From positions 47,091 through 111,090 of the forward strand of contig JACDZG010000006.1 of the NCBI GenBank assembly GCA_013426805.1: a DNA stretch of 64,000 nucleotides, in the 5' to 3' direction. Both the position numbers and the translations under genes were made by a program. Shown here piece by piece: positions 10,205 to 19,675 of this stretch (its first letter is position 1; each line of letters begins with the position of its first letter). Source of the stretch: Chromatiaceae bacterium (GTDB lineage Bacteria; Pseudomonadota; Gammaproteobacteria; Chromatiales; Chromatiaceae). Below the pieces are notes generated by a model that ran no database searches, had not been told where the DNA came from, and saw only the letters and a program-made list of their open reading frames with translations.

Positions 10205-10912
10205 ATGGGTGAAGCGAGGAATCTTCGGGAGCAGGATGCGGATCAAACCGGGTCGGGCAAGCCCTTGGATCTGGACGCCGACCTGACGATTGCATTGTCG
10301 AAGGGGCGGATCTTCGAGCAGACCCTGCCGCTGCTGGCGCAGGCGGGTATCCACCCGCTGGAGGACCCGGAAACCAGCCGCAAGCTGATCCTGGACACCA
10401 GCAACCCGCGCGTGCGGTTCGTCATCATCCGCGCCAGCGACGTGCCGACCTATTGTGAATACGGGGCGGCTGATCTGGGGGTGGCGGGCAAGGACGTGTT
10501 GTTGGAGCACGGCGGGGAAGGGCTCTACGAACCGTTGGACCTGCGCATCGCCCGCTGTCGGCTGATGGTGGCCGGACCGCCAACCTACCAGGTTCCGGCG
10601 TCGGGACGCCTGCGCATCGCCACCAAGTACGTGCGCAGCGCCGAGCGCTATTTTGCCGCCAAGGGACTGCAAGTGGAGATCATCAAGCTCTATGGATCCA
10701 TGGAACTGGCGCCCCTGGTCGGGCTGGCCGACCTGATCGTCGATCTGGTGGAGAGCGGCAACACGCTCAAGGCCAATGGGTTGGTGCCGCTGGAACACAT
10801 TTGTGACATCAGTTCCCGACTGGTGGTCAACAAGGCCGCCTGGAAGATGAAGCACGCTGCCGTCACCGCGCTGCTCGGCGTGCTGCGGCGGGCGGTGGCG
10901 GAGCGTGATTGA
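10205..10912 (+). CDS. hisG: ATP phosphoribosyltransferase HisG (short form)
   Basis: A 235-residue protein catalysing the first step of histidine synthesis (ATP + PRPP). Family motifs are [36 protein letters not shown] and [16 protein letters not shown]. It lacks the C-terminal regulatory domain, so it is the short form, which needs HisZ; hisZ is not in the window. An extra ~27-residue polar N-terminus precedes the catalytic domain. No better internal ATG was found, although alternative start codons could exist. It follows murA closely, and hisD follows after a repeat-filled 255-bp gap. Confidence 0.95.
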   Translation: MGEARNLREQDADQTGSGKPLDLDADLTIALSKGRIFEQTLPLLAQAGIHPLEDPETSRKLILDTSNPRVRFVIIRASDVPTYCEYGAADLGVAGKDVLLEHGGEGLYEPLDLRIARCRLMVAGPPTYQVPASGRLRIATKYVRSAERYFAAKGLQVEIIKLYGSMELAPLVGLADLIVDLVESGNTLKANGLVPLEHICDISSRLVVNKAAWKMKHAAVTALLGVLRRAVAERD

Positions 10913-10984
10913 GTAGCGCTGGGTAAGAAGCCAAGAACACGTTACACACGAACACTACGACAACGATAATAACAGCATTTCCTG

Positions 10985-11140
10985 ACAGACTTATTTAACT
11001 TAACGTGATTTCCGGAAAAGATTCTACCGACAGGTACGACATGTAGGTGCGACTTCAGTCGCACCGATTCGGACGCAGGTGCGACTGAAGTCGCACCTAC
11101 ATCTACCGGTATCCAAATTGTCGGAAATCACCTAAATAAG
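10985..11140. repeat. MITE-like nested inverted repeat
   Basis: The outer arms contain GTGATTTCCGG (left, near 11004) and TCGGAAATCACC (right, 11121-11132), with ATTTAAC/CTAAATAA at the edges. Nested inside is a perfect 24-bp hairpin, 11042-11065 with 11078-11101. No coding frame lies inside. A related element with the same outer (GGTGATTTCCGA) and inner (TGTAGG...CCTACA) pattern is at 57342-57544. It separates hisG from hisD. Confidence 0.75.
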
Positions 11141-11167
11141 TGAACCGTTCTTGAGGTAGCAAGATCC

Positions 11168-12487
11168 ATGACGCAGATCAGATGCCTTTCCACCGCTGAC
11201 GCGGGCTTCAGCCAGTCGCTGACCGCCTTGCTGGCCTGGGATGCAGCCGCTGATGACCAGGTGCAGCAGCGGGTCGCGGCCATCATCGCGGAGGTGCGCG
11301 CGCGCGGCGATGCGGCGCTGCTGGAGCTGACGGCGCGCTTTGATCACTGGACACCCGCCGGTGTCGCGGACCTCGAGATCCCCCGCGATCGGATGGCGCA
11401 GGCTTGGGATGACATCCCGAGCGCTCAGCGCCAGGCCCTGGAGTCCGCTGCCGGTCGTATCCGCGCCTATGCGCAGCGTCAGCGCCTGGAGTCCTGGGAT
11501 TTTACCGAGCCGGACGGCACCCTGCTGGGGCAGCAGATCTCGCCGCTGGATCGCGTCGGGCTCTATGTCCCCGGCGGCAAAGCGGCGTACCCGTCGTCGG
11601 TGTTGATGAACGCCATCCCGGCCAAGGTCGCCGGGGTCGGTGAGTTGATCATGGTGGTCCCCACTCCGGGCGGTGAATGGAACGATCTGGTCCTCGCCGC
11701 CGCGCATTGTGCCGGGGTGGACCGCGCTTTTGCCATCGGTGGTGCCCAGGCGATTGCGGCCCTGGCTTACGGCACCGCATCCGTCCCGGCGGTGGATAAG
11801 ATCGTCGGTCCCGGTAATCTCTACGTGGCCACTGCCAAGCGGGCGGTCTTCGGGCAGGTCGGTATCGATATGATTGCCGGTCCGTCCGAGATCCTGATCC
11901 TGTGTGACGGCGCTACCGATCCGGACTGGATCGCCATGGATTTGTTCTCCCAGGCTGAACATGACGAGGACGCCCAGTCGATCCTGGTGGCCTGGGATGG
12001 GGACTTCCTCGAGCGCGTGGCGGCGAGCATCGAGCGGCTGCTGCCGACCATGGAGCGGCGGGCGATCATCGCCGCGGCCCTGCGCGGGCGGGGTGCCCTG
12101 ATCCTGGCGCGCGACTTGGACGACGCCATCGCGGTCGCCAATCAGGTCGCCCCGGAGCACCTGGAGCTCTCGGTGGCGGACCCGCGAGCGATCGTTGGTC
12201 GCATCCGGCACGCCGGGGCCATCTTTATGGGGCGCTACACGGCCGAGGCCCTGGGCGACTACTGTGCCGGGCCCAATCATGTGTTGCCCACCTCCCGGAC
12301 CGCGCGTTTCTCCTCGCCGCTGGGCGTCTACGATTTCCAGAAACGCTCCAGCCTGATCATGGTCTCTCGCACCGGTTCAGCCGAACTCGCGCGCATCGCC
12401 GCGGTGCTCGCACGCGGCGAAGGTCTGACGGCCCACGCCCGCTCGGCGGAGTATCGGGCCGAGGCCGAGTATCCCGTTGCGCCTTGA
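11168..12487 (+). CDS. hisD: Histidinol dehydrogenase HisD
   Basis: A 439-residue zinc enzyme oxidising L-histidinol to histidine with two NAD+. It carries the family's [48 protein letters not shown] and [14 protein letters not shown]. The conserved Gln/His zinc and catalytic sites lie in [13 protein letters not shown] and VAPEHLEL. The length is normal. hisC follows after 118 bp with no gene between. Confidence 0.97.
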   Translation: MTQIRCLSTADAGFSQSLTALLAWDAAADDQVQQRVAAIIAEVRARGDAALLELTARFDHWTPAGVADLEIPRDRMAQAWDDIPSAQRQALESAAGRIRAYAQRQRLESWDFTEPDGTLLGQQISPLDRVGLYVPGGKAAYPSSVLMNAIPAKVAGVGELIMVVPTPGGEWNDLVLAAAHCAGVDRAFAIGGAQAIAALAYGTASVPAVDKIVGPGNLYVATAKRAVFGQVGIDMIAGPSEILILCDGATDPDWIAMDLFSQAEHDEDAQSILVAWDGDFLERVAASIERLLPTMERRAIIAAALRGRGALILARDLDDAIAVANQVAPEHLELSVADPRAIVGRIRHAGAIFMGRYTAEALGDYCAGPNHVLPTSRTARFSSPLGVYDFQKRSSLIMVSRTGSAELARIAAVLARGEGLTAHARSAEYRAEAEYPVAP

Positions 12488-12605
12488 CGAACGGTTCCGG
12501 ACCTCCGGTTGAGGGGGCGTGCATCGATCGGTTATTTGTTTTGTTCTTCTTTGCGTTCATTCGCGGCCATCCCTTGTTCTTCGGGTCGTCCGCTTCGAGG
12601 TCTTG

Positions 12606-13697
12606 ATGGAAAACATACCCCTAGCCGCCCTGATCGACCAGCTCGTCCGTCCCGAGATCCGCGCACTCGGTGCCTATCATGTCCCGGACGCCCAGGGTCT
12701 GATCAAGTTGGACGCGATGGAGAATCCCTATACCTGGCCGGACAAGCTCAAGTCCGAGTGGCTGGAGGTGCTGCGCACCGTCGCCCTGAATCGCTATCCG
12801 GACCCCCAGGGCACCGTGGTCCAGGAGCGTCTGCGCGAATCCATGGGCATCCCGCCGGACATGGGGCTCTTGCTCGGTAACGGCTCGGATGAGCTGATCC
12901 AACTGCTTGCGATGACGGTGGCACGACCGGGCCGGAAGGTCCTGGCCCTAGAGCCGGCGTTCGTCATGTATCGTATGATCGCGCTGTTCATCGGCATGGA
13001 CTACGTGGGCGTGCCGCTGCGCGACGACGATTTTTCGCTCGACTTGCCGCGCGTGCTGGACGCGCTGGAGCGTGAACGTCCGGCCCTGACCTATATCGCC
13101 TATCCGAACAATCCCACGGGGAACCTGTTCGACGCCGATGCGGTTTGCCGGATCATTGCCGCCGCGCCCGGTCTGGTGATCGTGGATGAGGCCTATGCCC
13201 CGTTCACCGACTCAAGCTTCCTGTCGCGTCTGGGTGAGTGGCCCAACCTGCTGGTCCTGCGGACGGTCTCCAAGATGGGGCTGGCGGGTCTGCGCCTGGG
13301 CTATCTGGTCGGACCACCGGCCTGGCTCCATGAGTTCGACAAGACCCGTTTGCCCTATAACATCAATGTGTTGACCCAAGCGTCGGCGGTCTTTGCATTG
13401 CGTCATCGCGATGTGCTTGATGCCCAGACTCAACTGATCCGCGCGGCGCGCGGCCGATTGTTCAGCGCCCTGACCGCGCTGCCCAGGGTGCATCCTTATC
13501 CAAGCGATGCCAACTTCATCCTGATCCGCCTGGCCGCGGGTTGCGCGGACACCGTTTTTGCGGGCCTCAAGCGGCGCGGTGTGCTGGTCAAGAATCTCAA
13601 CGGAGCCCACCCCCTGCTGCACGACTGCCTGCGCGTCACGGTCGGGTCAGCGCAGGAGAATCAGTCGTTTCTGACGGCCTTGGCCGCAGAGATCTGA
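12606..13697 (+). CDS. hisC: Histidinol-phosphate aminotransferase HisC
   Basis: A 363-residue PLP-dependent class I/II aminotransferase. Signs are NRYPDPQG, LLGNGSDELIQLL, YPNNPTGNLF, VIVDEAYAPF, and the PLP lysine in RTVSKMGLAGLRLGYL near residue 222. The start MENIPLAALIDQLVRPEIR at 12606 matches the family better than the upstream in-frame GTG/ATG options. It follows hisD in the same direction and is probably co-transcribed. Confidence 0.95.
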   Translation: MENIPLAALIDQLVRPEIRALGAYHVPDAQGLIKLDAMENPYTWPDKLKSEWLEVLRTVALNRYPDPQGTVVQERLRESMGIPPDMGLLLGNGSDELIQLLAMTVARPGRKVLALEPAFVMYRMIALFIGMDYVGVPLRDDDFSLDLPRVLDALERERPALTYIAYPNNPTGNLFDADAVCRIIAAAPGLVIVDEAYAPFTDSSFLSRLGEWPNLLVLRTVSKMGLAGLRLGYLVGPPAWLHEFDKTRLPYNINVLTQASAVFALRHRDVLDAQTQLIRAARGRLFSALTALPRVHPYPSDANFILIRLAAGCADTVFAGLKRRGVLVKNLNGAHPLLHDCLRVTVGSAQENQSFLTALAAEI

Positions 13698-13779
13698 TGC
13701 GATCTTGGTCAAATCCGGCACTCGCCTGAGGGTTACACCGCCCTTGGCGTCTGATCCAGTTGCGGTGCCCCGCGCTTGC

Positions 13780-14319
13780 TTATCGATTCCCGAAGATCTG
13801 TTTGGCCTTCGCCGTTAATTCGTCGATCTCGCGTTCCGCATCGGCCCAATCCTGCGCGTCGTAGCCTTCCGCGAAATTGCGCTTCTCAGACCGGTAATAC
13901 GCGGCCTCACGGATCATGTCGAGCCGTTGTTCCGGCGTCACGTTAGCTAAGTGCTGAAGACTGACCGGCTTATCTTCGAGCGGTGGTTGGTGTCCGGCCG
14001 CCGTCGGGTCGGTCCGCTTGGCGGGTTTTTTCGGTGCTGTCTTGGATGACGCGGCGGCCGGTTGCGCCGCGGCTTTCGCGGGTGTCGCGGCGGCCGCGGA
14101 CTTGGCGGCCGCCGCCGCCGCCGCCGCAGCCTTGGTCAACGCGGGTGCCGGGGCTACCGGGGCTACCGGGGCTACCGGGGCTGCCGCGGGCGGCGTCGTG
14201 GTCCCGGCGGACTTTTTTGCAACCGACTTCTTGGTCACCGGGGTGGTCGCGGGCATCTGCGTGGTGGGTGCGGCCGGCTTGGCCGCAGTCTTCTTGGTCA
14301 CGATTTTTTCGTTTGCCAT
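13780..14319 (-). CDS. Ala/Pro/Lys-rich protein with C-terminal DUF2934 domain
   Basis: A 179-residue protein with two parts. The first ~105 residues are a low-complexity, basic, Ala/Pro/Lys/Thr-rich tail, including a short APVAPVAPVAP repeat encoded by tandem GCTACCGGGG units. The last ~50 residues are a DUF2934 domain (RLDMIREAAYYRSEKRNFAE, then DWADAEREID). The layout resembles histone-H1-like or granule-associated proteins, but no function is established. It stands alone on the minus strand, 254 bp beyond the end of the fimX-like gene. Confidence 0.8.
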   Translation of the reverse strand: MANEKIVTKKTAAKPAAPTTQMPATTPVTKKSVAKKSAGTTTPPAAAPVAPVAPVAPAPALTKAAAAAAAAAKSAAAATPAKAAAQPAAASSKTAPKKPAKRTDPTAAGHQPPLEDKPVSLQHLANVTPEQRLDMIREAAYYRSEKRNFAEGYDAQDWADAEREIDELTAKAKQIFGNR

Positions 14320-14573
14320 GTCGCTCGCTCGCCTCGTAGATATTGCTTGGCGTCACCGCCGAACAGGGGTCCGATCGCGTACCCGATTGGGCCGGATCGG
14401 TAGGGGCCGACTCGCATCGATCGTTGTCAGGTAGATAGAATACACGTGTTTGCAGTGACTTGGCTAATGTCCTGTCGTTTTGGTCGGGTCCATCCGGTCC
14501 CGAATGCGGTCGCGGGCTTCGGGTGATGTGCGCCCGGTGGCGGCGAGGGGCGCCGATGAAAAACGGCGCTTTC

Positions 14574-16646
14574 TCAAGTCGCCATCTCCAGGTTGGTGGA
14601 GGGCCGTTGCAGGAAATTACCCTGCACATAATCCACCCCGGCGGTCCAGAGGATGGTGAGTGCGCGGGCGTCCTCGACTCCGGTCACCACGCTCTTGACG
14701 TTGAATTCGCGCGCCAGATTCGCCAAGGCCAGCAAGCGCTGCTGCTTGTCTTTATCGTCGGCGAGACCCTGAGTGAACTCAGGACGCATTAAAATGAAAT
14801 CCAGGGGGAGTCCCTGCAGCAGCATCTGCGGGTGATCGGTACCGCCGAAGCGATTGACCGCGATCCGGCATTTGATCTTCTTCAGGCTCTCGATGAGTCG
14901 ACTCAGGCTCCCCAGGTTGCCGTCCACCAGTTCCTCCTGGATGACGAAGGTCAGCCAGTTCCCGCGGACGTCGAATTGCTGCAGACAGTCACAGATCCAG
15001 ATAACGACGCTCGGATCGCGGAATGTGTCTTCCGCCAGATTAATGAAAAAATTGAAATTCTGGCCAGCCTTCCGATGTTCGTGCATGGTCTTCACGGCAT
15101 TGTGAATCGCCCACTTGTCGATCCGCTCGATCAGTCCGCTACGGATCGCCGAACTGATGAAGTCCTTGGCCTCGAGCAAGTCCCCGGATTCATCGATCAG
15201 GCGCACCAGGACGGTGTAGTTCTCCTGGTTGTCGCCCATCAGACTGACGATCGGCTGGTAGACCAGGATGAAGCGATCGTTGTCCAGGGCGGACGCGATC
15301 TTGCTGGTCAAGAGGTCTTCACCAACGATCGTTGGTTGCTTGTCGCGGGCGGCCAGGGATGTGGGTGCCTGCATCCCCGCCCGGGTGATCAGTAGGGTGC
15401 CGCCAAGGCAGGCGCGATAGGCATCGTCAAGCACATCCTTGGGTTCGGCATAGGCTTCGGAGACGACCACATGGCCCACGTCGCAATCGGCCTCAATGCG
15501 GGCCTTGGCGGTCTGGGCCGCGGGCAGACGCACCTCGGCGCGGATGCGTTCAGCCAGGGTGATCGCGGCGGTCTCGTCAAGCTCCGGGACCAGGAGCCCG
15601 TAGCCGTCCTCGCTGACCCGGGCCAGCACGCCGAGCTCACCACACACCAGGGCAAGCGGCGCGGCGACGGATCCGATCACTGCCTGTCCCTGGGTCAGGC
15701 CGAGGGTGCGGAGCAGGTCGGCGGCACCGCGTAGGCGGATATAGAAGAGTGTGAATGGAGTTGCGGGTCGACCCTCGTTACCGAGGGCCGTCGCGATGGC
15801 CGCGATCAGCGTGGCGGTTCCCGTGACCTCGTGAAGCTGGTCGGCGCTGTCCGTGGCAGGAGCGGTCGAATGGTCGACGGTGCGGACAATCAGCCGCAAA
15901 CAGGGTTCGCCGTCGCGCTCGGCGGGGGCGGCGAACAGGGTTCCGCGGAAGTTACTGGTGTCGGCCCGCACGCAAGTGGTCGGGATTTCGGCCAGACCCC
16001 GGGCCTCGGGAGTGGTGCGCAGGCGCAGGAACTCGCGCACCGCCGAGCGCTGGTCGGTCGCGATCAGGTCCAGGAACGCGGCGGACTGCAGGTCGTCGAC
16101 CGTGGGGAAGCGAAACAGGCTCAGATAGGCGGGGTTGGCATGCACATGCATCCCGTCCTGGATGAAGGCGACCGCTTCGCCGGTGGTTTCGACCAACTCA
16201 CGGGCGCGCGACTCGCATTGCTGGAGTCGGTGAGTCAGATGTCTGACCTGGCGGCGCGCGCGTAGATCGGCTAATTCGCGGCCCACCACGAGTTGCAGGT
16301 GTTCAACGTCCTCGCGGTCGGTGACGTCGCGCGCCCCGGCGCGCAAGGCTTTGATCACGGACTCTTGATCGCCATGCGCATCGGCCACGACGATCAGCGG
16401 GACATCGGCCGCCAACTCGCGGTGGCGGGTCAGCACGGCGTCCAGGTCCACGCTGGGGTCGTAGCTGCAACAGATGATCAGATCGCAGGCCCGACGCTCA
16501 ACCAGTTCGTCGATCCGATCTGCGGTGGCGGTGTACATCCCGCGCACGGGCAAACCGCCGTTGCGCAGGGACGTGATCAGGCGTTCCGCCTCGTTGGGCT
16601 GGGAGGTCATGACCAGCAGGATGACGGCTTGGGCTTGCGCGGGCAT
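14574..16646 (-). CDS. fimX: FimX-like REC-PAS-GGDEF-EAL protein, degenerate catalytic sites
   Basis: A 690-residue protein whose length and domain order match FimX, a c-di-GMP receptor for type IV pilus function: receiver-like (1-125), PAS (about 150-265), degenerate GGDEF (about 280-420) and EAL (about 440-690). The GGDEF site is replaced by RVSEDGYGLL. The EAL motif reads YTVLVRL and the DDFG loop reads NRFG, so neither synthesis nor hydrolysis of c-di-GMP is expected; a binding role is likely. The receiver lacks a clear DD/D/K set. It lies 39 bp downstream of epmB on the same strand. Symbol by resemblance; a different FimX-family paralogue is possible. Confidence 0.75.
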   Translation of the reverse strand: MPAQAQAVILLVMTSQPNEAERLITSLRNGGLPVRGMYTATADRIDELVERRACDLIICCSYDPSVDLDAVLTRHRELAADVPLIVVADAHGDQESVIKALRAGARDVTDREDVEHLQLVVGRELADLRARRQVRHLTHRLQQCESRARELVETTGEAVAFIQDGMHVHANPAYLSLFRFPTVDDLQSAAFLDLIATDQRSAVREFLRLRTTPEARGLAEIPTTCVRADTSNFRGTLFAAPAERDGEPCLRLIVRTVDHSTAPATDSADQLHEVTGTATLIAAIATALGNEGRPATPFTLFYIRLRGAADLLRTLGLTQGQAVIGSVAAPLALVCGELGVLARVSEDGYGLLVPELDETAAITLAERIRAEVRLPAAQTAKARIEADCDVGHVVVSEAYAEPKDVLDDAYRACLGGTLLITRAGMQAPTSLAARDKQPTIVGEDLLTSKIASALDNDRFILVYQPIVSLMGDNQENYTVLVRLIDESGDLLEAKDFISSAIRSGLIERIDKWAIHNAVKTMHEHRKAGQNFNFFINLAEDTFRDPSVVIWICDCLQQFDVRGNWLTFVIQEELVDGNLGSLSRLIESLKKIKCRIAVNRFGGTDHPQMLLQGLPLDFILMRPEFTQGLADDKDKQQRLLALANLAREFNVKSVVTGVEDARALTILWTAGVDYVQGNFLQRPSTNLEMAT

Positions 16647-16685
16647 GCTTCTTTATAAGGTCCGGCGATAGGGTCGGCGTGGCGA

Positions 16686-17726
16686 TTATCGGCGTACGGG
16701 GCCGGTTAGGGAACTGCGGAATGCAACCGGGACTTTGCAGGGTGCGCCCGCGACCTCGCGGACCAGACGGGGCACCAGATAACCCGGTAGGCGGATCCGC
16801 AGCCTTTCCATCAGGGCGCCGGCGTCGCGGTCGGTCACCTCAAAGTGGGCGGCCCCGTGCACCAAATCCAATTGGTGCAGATAATAAGGCAAGACAGCAC
16901 AGTCGAAGAGTTCTTCGCTCAGCGCGCTGAGTGCGTCCGCGGTGTCGTTTACCCCGCGCAGTAAGACGCTCTGGTTCAGCAGTGTGATACCGCCTGTATG
17001 CAGTCGGCGCAAGGCCGCCCGTGCTGCGGCGCCGAGTTCGTCGGCATGGTTGACGTGAACGACCAGCACCGGCGTGAGGCGCAGTCCGGCCAGGAGGTCA
17101 CACAACCGTTCGGTCACCCGCGTCGGCAGCACCGTCGGCAGCCGGGTGTGCAGGCGCAGTCGCCGCAGGTGGGGAATCGCGGCGAGTCGGGCGAGGAGTG
17201 CCGCCAGGGCAGTGTCACTCAGCAGCAAGGGATCACCCCCGCTCAAAATGACTTCGGACAGGCTGTTGTCGGTTTGGATCTGCTCGATCGCCGCTGTGAT
17301 CCGGGCGGGGTGGGGGCCTAACTCCGCATAAGGAAAATGGCGACGAAAACAGTATCGACAATGCACGGCACAAGCGCCGTGAGCGATCAGCAAGGCGCGC
17401 CCCGCGTACTTGCGCAGGAGTCCGGGGGCGCAGACCGCCGGTCCGTCGCCGACCGGGTCCTGGCTGAAGCCGGGGTACCTGAGGCGTTCGTCACGCCGCG
17501 GCAACACTTGCCGCAGCAGCGGGTCGTCGGGGTTGCCCGGCGTCATCAACGCCGCGAAAGCGCGCGGCACCAGCAGTCGGAACGGCCCGGGATCCGGGTC
17601 GAGGTCGGCGACCTGCTCGGTCCGCAGGTCGAGAAACGCGAGCAGGTCGGCTACCCGCGTGAAGGCCTGGGCGAGCTCAGTTCGCCAGTCCTGGCTATGA
17701 CATTGCGCGATACTTCGCGTTACCAT
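16686..17726 (-). CDS. epmB: EF-P beta-lysylation protein EpmB (lysine 2,3-aminomutase family)
   Basis: A 346-residue radical SAM enzyme converting (S)-alpha-lysine to (R)-beta-lysine, used by EpmA to modify EF-P. The CxxxCxxC cluster is in ACAVHCRYCFRRHFPY; other family phrases are NPDDPLLRQVLP, LSGGDPLLLSD, RLRLHTRLPTVLP and TLLNQSVLLRGVND. The start was set at MVTRSIAQCHSQDW; an upstream in-frame ATG at 17750 would add eight residues. It is divergent from efp, with about 70 bp between starts, so the promoters for the EF-P set lie there. Confidence 0.95.
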   Translation of the reverse strand: MVTRSIAQCHSQDWRTELAQAFTRVADLLAFLDLRTEQVADLDPDPGPFRLLVPRAFAALMTPGNPDDPLLRQVLPRRDERLRYPGFSQDPVGDGPAVCAPGLLRKYAGRALLIAHGACAVHCRYCFRRHFPYAELGPHPARITAAIEQIQTDNSLSEVILSGGDPLLLSDTALAALLARLAAIPHLRRLRLHTRLPTVLPTRVTERLCDLLAGLRLTPVLVVHVNHADELGAAARAALRRLHTGGITLLNQSVLLRGVNDTADALSALSEELFDCAVLPYYLHQLDLVHGAAHFEVTDRDAGALMERLRIRLPGYLVPRLVREVAGAPCKVPVAFRSSLTGPVRR

Positions 17727-17796
17727 TGGCGGTTTGGCGTTCAGCGTCAATTCCAGCTTCAGTTAGAGCTTCAAACTCATAGGCACCGGGTACGAC

Positions 17797-18366
17797 ATGG
17801 CGAGCTACAGCACCAGTGAATTCAAGAGCGGACTCAAGATCATGCTGGACGGGGATCCGTACAACATCGTCGAGAACGAGTTCGTCAAACCCGGCAAAGG
17901 CCAGGCGTTCAGCCGCGTGCGCGTGCGCAACCTCAAGACCGGCCGCACCGTGGAAAAGACCTTCAAGTCGGGCGACACGGTCGAGGCAGCCGATGTGCAT
18001 GATACCGACATGCAGTATCTGTACAACGACGGCGAGCAGTGGCACTTCATGGACCCGGCCAGTTTCGAGCAGATGACCGCCGATGCCACCATCGTAGGTG
18101 ATACGGCCAAATGGATCAAAGATAACGATATCTGTAATGTGACCCTGTGGAACGGCCTGCCGCTGGCCGTGGAGCCGCCGAACTTTGTGGTGCTGAAAAT
18201 TATCGACACCGACCCCGGGCTCAAGGGCGATACCTCGGGCGGCGGCGGCAAGCCGGCCACCCTGGAGACCGGCGCCGTGGTACGGGTGCCGCTGTTCGTG
18301 CAGAGCGGGGAGCTGATCCGCGTGGACACCCGCATCGGCGAATACGTCTCCCGCGCCAAGGAGTGA
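17797..18366 (+). CDS. efp: Translation elongation factor P
   Basis: A 189-residue EF-P with three beta-barrel domains. It relieves ribosome stalling at polyproline. Lys34 in [11 protein letters not shown] is the site normally beta-lysylated by EpmA using EpmB product, and both modification genes flank it. The C-terminal [17 protein letters not shown] and VPLFVQSGE are conserved. The stop overlaps the epmA GTG start (GTGA), giving translational coupling. Confidence 0.97.
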   Translation: MASYSTSEFKSGLKIMLDGDPYNIVENEFVKPGKGQAFSRVRVRNLKTGRTVEKTFKSGDTVEAADVHDTDMQYLYNDGEQWHFMDPASFEQMTADATIVGDTAKWIKDNDICNVTLWNGLPLAVEPPNFVVLKIIDTDPGLKGDTSGGGGKPATLETGAVVRVPLFVQSGELIRVDTRIGEYVSRAKE

Positions 18367-19340
18367 CCGCGGAGTGGCGACCCAGCGCGTCGCGCAAGGC
18401 CCTGCTGGCGCGCGCGGCCATGCTCGCCGCGCTACGCGACTTTTTTGCGGGCGCCGGCGTCCTTGAGGTCGAGACACCGATCGCCTCGCGGTGTGCCGGG
18501 TCCGATCCGGCCTTGGACAGCCTGGTCACCCGTTGGCACTGGGGCAGCGACTCCGCGGGCCAGCCCCTCTATCTGCACACGTCCCCCGAGTTTCCGATGA
18601 AGCGGCTGGTGGCCGCTGGCGTGGGACCCATCTATCAAATCTGCAAAGTGTTTCGTGACGGCGAACGGGGCCGACTCCACCACCCGGAATTCAGTCTGCT
18701 GGAATGGTACCGGCCGGGCTGGGATTATCAGCGTCTGATGGACGAGGTGGCCGCGGTGGTTCGGGTCGTGCTCGGGCGTCCGGATCTGCCAACCGAGCGT
18801 GTCACCTATCGTCGGTTGTTTAGCGAGCGGTTGGGGATCGATCCCTGGACGGCCGGGTGCGATGATTTGCGTGTGCGGGCCGCGGCGCTGGGAATTCCCG
18901 ATGCCGCGGCCCTGGACCTTGATCGGGACGGCTGGCTGGACCTGCTCCTGACCCACTGTCTGCAAGGGCAGTTGGGCTGCGGTCGCCTGACCTTTCTGTG
19001 TGACTATCCGCCAAGTCAGGCGGCGCTGGCCAGGCTGCGGCAGGACGAGGTGGAGGTGGCGGAGCGCTTTGAGTTGTATCTCGAAGGGGTGGAGTTGGCG
19101 AACGGCTTCCAGGAGTTGACCGATGCCGCAGCGCAGCGTGCGCGGTTGCAGTCCGACCTTGAAACGCGCTGCCTTCAGGGCCGCGTTACCCCGCCCATTG
19201 ACACGGCCTTCCTCGCCGCTCTGGCAGCGGGGATGCCGGAGACCTCCGGGGTCGCGTTGGGCCTCGACCGGCTGTTGATGGCGGTTCTGAATGTCCGACA
19301 GATTGATGCGGTGCTGGCCTTTCCGGTCGAGCGGGCCTGA
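18363..19340 (+). CDS. epmA: EF-P--(R)-beta-lysine ligase EpmA
   Basis: A 325-residue class II lysyl-tRNA-synthetase-like enzyme without the anticodon-binding domain, the same length as E. coli EpmA (PoxA/GenX). It activates beta-lysine and attaches it to EF-P Lys34. Motif 2 is in [20 protein letters not shown]; motif 3 is in [14 protein letters not shown]. The GTG start at 18363 overlaps the efp stop and gives the standard N-terminus; an upstream in-frame ATG at 18147 would sit inside efp. Confidence 0.95.
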   Translation: MTAEWRPSASRKALLARAAMLAALRDFFAGAGVLEVETPIASRCAGSDPALDSLVTRWHWGSDSAGQPLYLHTSPEFPMKRLVAAGVGPIYQICKVFRDGERGRLHHPEFSLLEWYRPGWDYQRLMDEVAAVVRVVLGRPDLPTERVTYRRLFSERLGIDPWTAGCDDLRVRAAALGIPDAAALDLDRDGWLDLLLTHCLQGQLGCGRLTFLCDYPPSQAALARLRQDEVEVAERFELYLEGVELANGFQELTDAAAQRARLQSDLETRCLQGRVTPPIDTAFLAALAAGMPETSGVALGLDRLLMAVLNVRQIDAVLAFPVERA

Positions 19341-19414
19341 TCCGTTCGCCGTCGGGTCCTTGGCGAGTGACGACAAACAAACATCGACCTTTGATCGCCA
19401 GCGGGTTTGCCATG

Positions 19415-19455
19415 ACAAAAAAGAAACCCCGCAGTCCGCAAGCGGGCTACGGGGT
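19415..19455 (-). terminator. Probable intrinsic terminator, minus strand
   Basis: On the minus strand a stem ACCCCGTAGCCCGC/GCGGACTGCGGGGT is followed by TTCTTTTTTG. It lies 220 bp past the polA stop and faces the end of epmA, so it would end polA transcripts. The rest of the 335-base gap 19341-19675 holds nothing recognisable. Confidence 0.65.
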
Positions 19456-19675
19456 AATCGCTTCCCCGGCTTGGCCGGCCGGGAATTAGGAGCCGCGGTC
19501 GGGGGGGATCAGCGGCTCCGAGCATTCATCGCACGATCTTTCAGAGCGCCATATTCCGACAAAGTTCCTCTGCTGTTGGTGGCTGTTCGTCCAGTTTTTT
19601 CTACCGCTCGTCCGCTCGGTCATGAGGGTCCGCGCGGTGCGCGCAAGCGTTTTCAGGCTGTCCGTACCCGCCGGA

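Noticed and set aside
14130..14200. CRISPR-like tandem repeats
   Set aside because: The units are 10 bp with no spacers, inside a coding repeat. No CRISPR array was found anywhere in the window.
14018..14434. Collagen-like (GATGATGAT) reading on the plus strand
   Set aside because: Created by tandem GCTACCGGGG units that encode the APV repeat of the minus-strand DUF2934 protein, which has a recognisable domain.
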